A DNA stretch of 7,761 nucleotides. Origin: CAYSLA01 sp964431685 (GTDB lineage Bacteria; Armatimonadota; UBA5829). The position numbers and the translations under genes are program-made. Shown here one piece after another: positions 1 to 7,761 of this stretch; positions within the stretch are counted from its first letter, which is position 1; every line of letters begins with the position of its first letter. The notes below the pieces were generated by a model. The model made no database searches, was not told the DNA's origin, and saw only the letters and a list, made by a program, of their open reading frames with translations. The stretch lies in contig CAYSLA010000164.1 of NCBI GenBank assembly GCA_964431685.1, positions 1 to 7,761 on the forward strand, read 5' to 3'.

Positions 1-2
1 AC

Positions 3-440
3 GCCCTGCTCCGTGCGCTGAAAAATGCAAGAATCGTCGCCGATTTCGATGGGTTCGCAGCTTTTGATCGTAATGTCGGCGACTCCGGACTGCCATTACT
101 GATAATCGGCTCCTGTCCGGTACATACGCTGATGCTGGAGTGGTTTGGTTACGAGCGTTTCTTCTATGCCATGGCCGACTGCCTGGTGACGGCACCGCTC
201 GTTCCACAGACTATGGAGGATTGCGACCAAGCGTGGCGGAGGCACATCGTTTGCTGGGGCGGACTTCCCAGCATCCTTTTTGACCCCGGTGTTTCCGAAA
301 CCCAGTTTCACGAGCACTTGCGCAATCTGTTCGCCTTTACCTACGGCAAGAGCAGTTTCATTATTGGCGCATCGGATAACGTCATGCCCGGCGCATGCTG
401 GGATCACATCTGTGCCATCGGCGAGATAGTTGGCGCCTAA
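3..440 (+). CDS. Uroporphyrinogen decarboxylase (URO-D) superfamily protein, C-terminal fragment
   Basis: This reading frame is open from the left edge of the window to a TAA at 438-440, so only the last 145 residues are visible and the true start lies outside. The visible part has the shape of the C-terminal half of a URO-D TIM barrel. It has a strand with LPLLIIGSCPVHTLM, then a helix with WFGYERFFYAMAD, then GGLPSILFDPG, and near the end a strand-plus-loop IIGASDNVMPGACWDH, the usual place of the 'G-(V/S)-(A/S)-D-N-x-P' segment. Family members either decarboxylate uroporphyrinogen III in heme synthesis or act as cobalamin/corrinoid-dependent methyltransferases. The divergent sequence suggests the second, broader group, but the substrate cannot be assigned. 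The next gene is 426 bases away across repeat-rich DNA, so it is probably not co-transcribed with the signalling operon. Confidence is good for the superfamily and low for a specific function. Confidence 0.72.
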   Translation, partial: ALLRALKNARIVADFDGFAAFDRNVGDSGLPLLIIGSCPVHTLMLEWFGYERFFYAMADCLVTAPLVPQTMEDCDQAWRRHIVCWGGLPSILFDPGVSETQFHEHLRNLFAFTYGKSSFIIGASDNVMPGACWDHICAIGEIVGA

Positions 441-469
441 CGTTTCGGTTTGCATGCTGTATCCCGTGG

Positions 470-491
470 GGGAGGACTCCCGCGCCCTCCC
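470..491. repeat. Short inverted repeat after the URO-D gene
   Basis: GGGAGG (470-475) pairs with CCTCCC (486-491) around a 10-base loop, 30 bases after the URO-D stop. The octamer CCCGTGGG occurs at 463-470 and again at 489-496. The hairpin could slow transcription, but there is no downstream T-tract, so it is not called a terminator. Confidence 0.35.
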
Positions 492-614
492 GTGGGCCGG
501 CAACCACACTGCCCGAGCATGTGGAAGCGCTCCTCTACGGCTTGCGGCACCCACCTGCGCGACAAACCCCGTGCCCTGTTGATTCGGCGGCATCGAGCCT
601 GCCGCACGCAACCG

Positions 615-677
615 CGTCATCCGACAAAGAAACCGCGTCATCCCGAACGCACAACGCGTCATCCCGAACTGGATTCG
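615..677 (+). repeat. Three tandem 21-base units beginning CGTCAT
   Basis: CGTCAT occurs at 615-620, 636-641 and 657-662, a constant period of exactly 21 bases. The first two units end in AAAC-like or CACAAC sequence. The second and third share CGCGTCATCCCGAAC. The third unit is also the left end of the 85-bp element at 657-741, so the array looks like a stepwise duplication or truncation of that element's left end. Three units with degenerate interiors are too few and too uneven for a CRISPR array. Confidence 0.6.
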
Positions 678-741
678 GGAACCATCTTCGCACCCCGTGG
701 GTGCGGCAATCCCCTGAACTTGATTCAGGGTCAGCATGACG
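657..741. repeat. 85-bp structured repeat element bounded by CGTCAT/ATGACG
   Basis: The ends are inverted copies: CGTCAT at 657-662 and ATGACG at 736-741. Inside are three short hairpins in series. TCCCGAA/TTCGGGA lies at 662-668/674-680 with a 5-base loop. GCACCC/GGGTGC lies at 690-695/699-704 with a 3-base loop. CCCTGAA/TTCAGGG lies at 712-718/724-730 with a 5-base loop. The closing arms plus three stems give a cloverleaf-like fold. An 86-bp stretch with the same termini lies beyond the operon at 7641-7726. This is typical of REP- or MITE-like non-autonomous elements, which need a transposase or RAYT protein elsewhere; none is encoded here. The assignment to a mobile class is inference. The inverted repeats are directly visible. 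Confidence 0.6.
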
Positions 742-749
742 TGTGGCTG

Positions 750-851
750 CAGGGGATTGCCGGGGTGCGCGCGTGCAACAAACACAGCAGAGAGAACTGC
801 CCCGACGCGGCAATATCGTGAACTTGACTGCCGGGTCAGGGGATTGCCGGG
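750..851. repeat. Direct repeat pair of 15 bases plus partial element
   Basis: CAGGGGATTGCCGGG occurs at 750-764 and again, identical, at 837-851. Between them, TGAACTTGACTGCCGG (819-834) is present in inverted orientation at 7703-7718 beyond the operon. The second direct copy ends on the first base of the purine-rich ribosome binding site of the next gene, so a repeat copy forms much of that gene's leader. Confidence 0.55.
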
Positions 852-857
852 AGGAGG
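851..857 (+). promoter_or_regulatory. Ribosome binding site of the outer-membrane protein gene
   Basis: GAGGAGG lies 9 bases before ATG 867 and only 3 bases before the in-frame TTG at 861. The spacing decides in favour of ATG 867 over the longer TTG-initiated frame. Confidence 0.75.
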
Positions 858-866
858 CTATTGCAC

Positions 867-1670
867 ATGAGTAACTGGTTTACATCCTATGGGGCCGGAC
901 GGAAGCGGATGACGCGATATCTGGTGCCATTATCGGCTATCTGTCTTCTGCTCTGCGGATTCGCTGTTGCTCAAGAGCCGCAAGCAGCGGATGATGAAGC
1001 GGACGCAAAGAAGATCAGTTGGGGCTACGAGGCCGACTACAACGGAAAGTACGTGTGGCACGGCATCGCATACAGCCAGGGGGCAGTGCTCCAACCATCG
1101 GTCTGGGCGACCGCCGGCACCGCCACGGTCACAGCTTGGGCAAACCGCACACTCGAGGCAGTTGATGGTGCCAGCCTGAATGAGGTTGACTATACACTGT
1201 CCTGGGAAAGCAACTGGCGCGATGCAACCATAGAGCCGAGCCTGCAAGTCTACACCTATCCAGGCCAAGTAGACTCCCCATCGACGGCTGAGGCTGGCCT
1301 CAAGATCACCTGGCCAGTCGGGCGATTCTCACTTTTCACGACACAGACCGTCGATATTACCGAGTATGCCGGGGCATACTTCGGGGATATAGGCATGTCC
1401 TACGAGAAGGAGCTGCATCCGAACACCGGGATGGAGTGCAGCGCTAGCCTGGGCTGGGCGTCGGCGAAGTTCAATGAGACCTACATCGGGCCGCACATAT
1501 CGGCCCTCAATGTCGCTTCGCTCGATATTGGACTCACACACACGGTGAAAAGCGGATTCTACCTGCGCCCTCACGTGTCATTCACCCGAATTCTGAACGG
1601 GACGCTTCGCGATGCCGTGGACGACCCGGACATCGTCAATCTCGGCATTGCCGTGGGAATGGAGTTCTGA
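867..1670 (+). CDS. Predicted outer-membrane beta-barrel protein (TorF/porin-like)
   Basis: The product is a 267-residue secreted protein. From ATG 867 (chosen for its GAGGAGG site) it has a basic n-region with RKR at 12-14, a hydrophobic core at about 18-35, and a probable signal peptidase I cut after AVA35. The LLLCG stretch is a poor lipobox because a bulky Leu precedes the Cys. The mature part is rich in alternating polar/hydrophobic stretches with many Tyr and Trp residues, such as GYEADYNGKYVWHGIAYSQG, ATVTAWANR, DYTLSWESNW, LQVYTYPG and GFYLRPHVSFTRI. It ends in GMEF. A terminal Phe is the classic outer-membrane barrel signature. The 'YNGKYVWHGI' start and 'W-x-N … E-V-D-Y … Y-x-YPG' order resemble the TorF/Gcw_chp family of putative porins. 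The transported substrate is unknown. The stop is one base from the proposed start of the sensor kinase, implying co-transcription and translational coupling. ATG 909 is a possible shorter start that would retain the signal peptide. Barrel class is fairly sure; family name is moderate. Confidence 0.7.
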   Translation: MSNWFTSYGAGRKRMTRYLVPLSAICLLLCGFAVAQEPQAADDEADAKKISWGYEADYNGKYVWHGIAYSQGAVLQPSVWATAGTATVTAWANRTLEAVDGASLNEVDYTLSWESNWRDATIEPSLQVYTYPGQVDSPSTAEAGLKITWPVGRFSLFTTQTVDITEYAGAYFGDIGMSYEKELHPNTGMECSASLGWASAKFNETYIGPHISALNVASLDIGLTHTVKSGFYLRPHVSFTRILNGTLRDAVDDPDIVNLGIAVGMEF

Positions 1671-1671
1671 A

Positions 1672-5795
<4,124 letters not shown>

Positions 5796-5799
<4 letters not shown>

Positions 5800-6164
5800 G
5801 AGTTCTTATCGCCGAAGACGACCCTGTATCACGCCGGGTGCTGCAGTCGTCACTGCTGAAGTGGGGCTACGAGGTAGATGTCGCCTGTGACGGTCTGCAG
5901 GCGTGGGAGGCCATCAGCGACGATCAATCGCCAAGGATGCTGGTGCTGGACTGGATGATGCCTGGTATGGACGGCATTGAGATATGTCAGGCCCTCAGAG
6001 ACCGGGCGGAAGGCCCCTATGTCTATACGATTCTGCTTACAGCCAAGTCGCAGCGCGATGATGTGCTTCTGGGGCTGAATGCAGGGGCTGACGACTATAT
6101 CATGAAACCGTTCGACCCAAACGAACGGCAGAATCCGCCTGCGTGCCGGCAAACGAGTGCTTGA
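5796..6164 (+). CDS. Response regulator receiver domain (N-terminal part of a frameshifted REC-GGDEF-EAL protein)
   Basis: The product is 122 residues and forms a complete CheY-like receiver. It has acidic pocket residues E7, D8 and D9 in LIAEDDPVS, phospho-acceptor D52 in LVLDWMMPGMDG, T82 in ILLTAKS and K104 in YIMKPFDPNE. It starts with ATG 5796 overlapping the kinase stop (ATGA), so it is translationally coupled to the kinase and is the obvious acceptor for phosphate from the kinase HPt domain H1315. The receiver fold is intact up to FDPNERQ. The following residues, NPPACRQTSA, are unlike any receiver C-terminus and end at a TGA. The next base register instead reads IRLRAGKRVLDIQAQLLAERE, the normal receiver-to-effector linker helix. 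I infer that the ancestral protein continued into the GGDEF-EAL module. As it stands it could still act as a single-domain receiver. Confidence 0.85.
6106..6164 (+). other. Frameshift junction between receiver and GGDEF-EAL frames
   Basis: The receiver frame is closed by TGA at 6162-6164. The GGDEF-EAL frame is open upstream only back to a TGA at 6103-6105, so any crossover must occur between 6106 and 6161. Dropping one base at about 6130-6132, after the CAG codon at 6129-6131, gives FDPNERQ joined to IRLRAGKRVLDIQ. This restores the usual spacing from 'KPF' to the 'RLRAG' helix. No slippery heptamer, long homopolymer or SD-like stimulator is evident. A real one-base insertion or a sequencing/assembly error is therefore more likely than programmed recoding. 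The corrected product would be 590 residues. Confidence 0.75.
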
Positions 6165-7569
6165 CATTCAAGCTCAACTCCTGGCTGAGCGTGAGTCCCA
6201 GCGGATGCAGGCCGTGAGAGACCCGCTTACCGGGCTGCCAAACAGGCTTCTCTTCGGCGAACAACTGGCGGATAGAATAGCACAGGCCGCGCGGGACGGA
6301 CGCGAGGTTGCAGTAATGTTCCTTGATCTGGACCACTTCAAGTCCATCAACGACACCCTCGGGCACAACGTAGGTGATGAACTGCTCAAGTCGGTTGCAC
6401 AGCGCGTCACCGGCACGCTGCGAGAGTCAGATGTGCTGGCCAGGATGGGTGGCGACGAGTTCACGCTCGTTCTCGGCCCCAATGCCGTCGCAGCTGAAGG
6501 TGGGGCCCAAACGGCCGCCTCCGCCGCCGCCGAGCGCATTCTGACAGCTCTGTCGCGACCATTCTCGCTGGGCGGCAGGAGCGTATCTGTTACCAGCAGC
6601 ATCGGGATAGGTATCTACCCTCGAGACGGAGCTGATACCGATACTCTCGTACAGAACGCGGACACCGCGATGTATGCGGCCAAGGCACAGGGCAGGAACG
6701 CATACCGGATGTTCTGGGCACCTGGCGGCGACCAAATCGCACAAGATTGCGCCCGGCAGGAAAGCTTTCGGCAAGTTCCCGGCGATCAGCTTCGGCAGTC
6801 ATTGGCAGATGGCCGGATGGTGCTTCACTACCAGGTTTGGATGGACATACACAGCGCCCACGCCCTCGGAGTGGAGGCACTCATCAGGTGGAATCATCCG
6901 GAACTCGGGCTCCTGCCTCCGTCTCGCTTCATTGATCTCGCAGAGGAGACGGGGGTAATCGAGCCAATTACGGAGTGGGTGCTGGAACAAGCCTGTGCTC
7001 AGAACAAGGCGTGGCAGCAGGCAGGATACATGCAGATGGAGGTCGCAGTCAACCTCTCTTGCCGACTGCTCCACGGCACGGCTCTGGTCCCGATGGTGGA
7101 AGCAGCCCTCAATTCCACCGGTTTACAGCCGCAATACCTGTGCCTGGAAACAACCGAGTCCGCGATACTGAAAGATCCGGATCACGCGATCGAAGTGCTG
7201 CACACACTCCGGACCATTGGTGTTCGAGTGCGCATCGACGATTTTGGGTCCGGCTACTCGTCGCTGGGCAATCTCAAGCACTTGCCTCTAGACGCGGTGA
7301 AGGTAGACCCATCTTTCGTACGCGGCATTGCGTCAAGCAAGGCGGACGCGTCAATGGTGGGAGCTATAGTGGCAATGGCACACGAACTTGGGCTGAGAGT
7401 AACCGCCGAAGGCGTGGAAACACTTGAGCAGCTTGAACTGCTCAAGTCGTGTGGCTGCGACGAGGTACAAGGATACTTCATCAGCCGCCCAGTCCCCGCT
7501 GACGAGATAGTGCACCTGCTTGCCGAGGGACGCCCGCCGATGACCAACTGGAGATCACTGGCAGCCTGA
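6157..7569 (+). CDS. Bifunctional-type GGDEF-EAL cyclic-di-GMP enzyme module
   Basis: The frame encodes 470 residues if initiated at GTG 6157. That codon has no ribosome binding site and corresponds to a Val inside the linker helix, so this is most likely the C-terminal part of the frameshifted REC-GGDEF-EAL regulator rather than an independent gene. GGDEF domain: DPLTGLPNR near residue 24, metal-binding FLDLDHFKSIND, an RESD inhibitory-site motif five residues before the active GGDEF at 98-102, and the NADTAMYAAKAQGRN end. EAL domain: EALIRW at 240-245, NLS, ETTES, DDFGSGYSSL from D361, LDAVKVD and TAEGVETLEQ, followed by EVQGYFISRP. The usual 'YQP' is YQV here. Both active sites look intact, so diguanylate cyclase (2 GTP to c-di-GMP) and phosphodiesterase (c-di-GMP to pGpG) activities are both possible; which dominates cannot be read from sequence. 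It acts in the cytosol downstream of the kinase relay. Confidence 0.88.
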   Translation: MLDIQAQLLAERESQRMQAVRDPLTGLPNRLLFGEQLADRIAQAARDGREVAVMFLDLDHFKSINDTLGHNVGDELLKSVAQRVTGTLRESDVLARMGGDEFTLVLGPNAVAAEGGAQTAASAAAERILTALSRPFSLGGRSVSVTSSIGIGIYPRDGADTDTLVQNADTAMYAAKAQGRNAYRMFWAPGGDQIAQDCARQESFRQVPGDQLRQSLADGRMVLHYQVWMDIHSAHALGVEALIRWNHPELGLLPPSRFIDLAEETGVIEPITEWVLEQACAQNKAWQQAGYMQMEVAVNLSCRLLHGTALVPMVEAALNSTGLQPQYLCLETTESAILKDPDHAIEVLHTLRTIGVRVRIDDFGSGYSSLGNLKHLPLDAVKVDPSFVRGIASSKADASMVGAIVAMAHELGLRVTAEGVETLEQLELLKSCGCDEVQGYFISRPVPADEIVHLLAEGRPPMTNWRSLAA

Positions 7570-7588
7570 TGGCTTGGGTTTGCCACAG

Positions 7589-7612
7589 CCGTCATGCCGG
7601 TCCTGATCCGGC
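7589..7612. repeat. Short repeat with GCCGG/CCGGC hairpin after the operon
   Basis: CGTCATGCCGG begins 21 bases after the last stop codon. GCCGG (7596-7600) pairs with CCGGC (7608-7612) around a 7-base loop. The start matches the left end of the element at 7641, so this looks like a truncated copy. It may act as a 3' mRNA-stabilising hairpin. No T-run follows, so a Rho-independent terminator is not supported. Confidence 0.45.
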
Positions 7613-7640
7613 GTAAGAGATCAGTCTCGCGGCAGTACTA

Positions 7641-7726
7641 CGTCATGCCGGCCCTGAATCAAGCTGCCGGATATCCGGCACCCATCCGGAGAAGGTATGG
7701 GTCCGGCAGTCAAGTTCAGGATGACG
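7641..7726. repeat. 86-bp structured repeat element bounded by CGTCAT/ATGACG
   Basis: The termini CGTCAT (7641-7646) and ATGACG (7721-7726) match those of the 85-bp element at 657-741. Inside are a perfect 16-base palindrome TGCCGGATATCCGGCA (7665-7680) and a competing stem CCGGCACCCAT/ATGGGTCCGG (7675-7685/7697-7706, one base bulged). CCTGAA with CTGCCGG pairs with CCGGCAG with TTCAGG across the element. It is a second member of the same REP/MITE-like class with a different interior. It flanks the operon on the side opposite the 657-741 copy. Confidence 0.6.
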
Positions 7727-7761
7727 TGGTTTCTCACAAAGACGGCAGGTCGGAATAAACG

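Larger units (their letters stand above)
441..866. other. Repeat-rich intergenic spacer
   Basis: This 426-base stretch has no convincing gene. Both strands carry open frames, but they consist largely of translated repeat (low-complexity segments such as PELDSG) with no recognisable domain. The spacer holds a GGGAGG/CCTCCC inverted pair at 470-491 just after the URO-D stop, with no T-run behind it. It then holds three CGTCAT units spaced 21 bases apart, an 85-bp structured element (657-741), a 15-base direct repeat (750-764 and 837-851) and a 16-base partial repeat at 819-834. No convincing -35/-10 pair was found, although the promoter of the downstream operon should lie here. The last repeat copy ends where the ribosome binding site of the next gene begins. 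Confidence 0.7.

Noticed and set aside
615..741. Possible CRISPR array because of the regular 21-base units
   Set aside because: Only three units, no conserved repeat of 23 bases or more, no distinct spacers and no cas genes.
96..785. Long minus-strand open frame of 229 codons across the URO-D gene and spacer
   Set aside because: It runs antisense to a recognisable URO-D C-terminus and its remainder is translated repeat (repeated 'FGMTR'-type peptides); no domain or ribosome binding site.
1612..1671. Extended kinase N-terminus starting within the preceding gene
   Set aside because: The extra residues are an out-of-frame reading of the barrel gene's conserved C-terminus and have no suitable ribosome binding site; a start at 1672 puts TM1 close to the N-terminus as expected.
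6126..6164. Programmed ribosomal frameshift joining receiver and GGDEF frames
   Set aside because: No slippery heptamer, internal SD or evident stimulatory stem was found; a simple indel or sequencing error explains it better, though it is not excluded.
7570..7640. Rho-independent terminator after the operon
   Set aside because: A hairpin exists at 7596-7612 but no T-tract follows, and its sequence is a repeat-family fragment.

Overview
The window looks like a chromosomal segment from a moderately GC-rich Gram-negative bacterium. The evidence is a secreted beta-barrel-like protein ending in Phe, a large hybrid sensor kinase and many short palindromic intergenic repeats. A uroporphyrinogen-decarboxylase-type protein next to repeats of this kind is compatible with Armatimonadota, Planctomycetota or a deltaproteobacterium-like lineage. 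Nothing here fixes the phylum, so that placement is only a guess.

Layout, all genes on the + strand. Positions 1-440 hold the C-terminal part of a URO-D-superfamily protein that enters from the left edge. Positions 441-866 are a gene-free spacer full of short inverted and direct repeats, including an 85-bp element bounded by CGTCAT/ATGACG. Positions 867-7569 form one tightly packed unit: an outer-membrane beta-barrel-like protein (867-1670), a 1375-residue CHASE4-HAMP-GAF-PAS-HisKA-HATPase-REC-REC-HPt hybrid kinase (1672-5799, one base after the previous stop), a receiver domain (5796-6164, ATGA overlap with the kinase), and a GGDEF-EAL cyclic-di-GMP module (6157-7569). Positions 7570-7761 are non-coding and carry the same repeat family again.

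How the genes fit together (inference). The kinase has every station of a His-Asp-Asp-His phosphorelay, and its HPt domain could hand the phosphate to the receiver encoded immediately downstream. The receiver and the GGDEF-EAL module read as one ancestral REC-GGDEF-EAL response regulator, about 590 residues long, split by a single-base frameshift near 6130. The intended output would be control of cyclic-di-GMP. The co-transcribed outer-membrane protein may be part of the sensing or response surface.

The most unusual feature is that the palindromic repeats also sit inside the kinase gene. At least four repeat-derived segments are carried in frame: one in the PAS domain, one inside the ATPase domain between the N and G1 boxes, and two in the REC1-REC2 linker. 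Two of these share 26 of 27 bases and are read in the same phase, so they encode the same nonapeptide. The catalytic motifs around them remain intact. This resembles the in-frame palindromic elements described in Rickettsia, but in a different sequence family.
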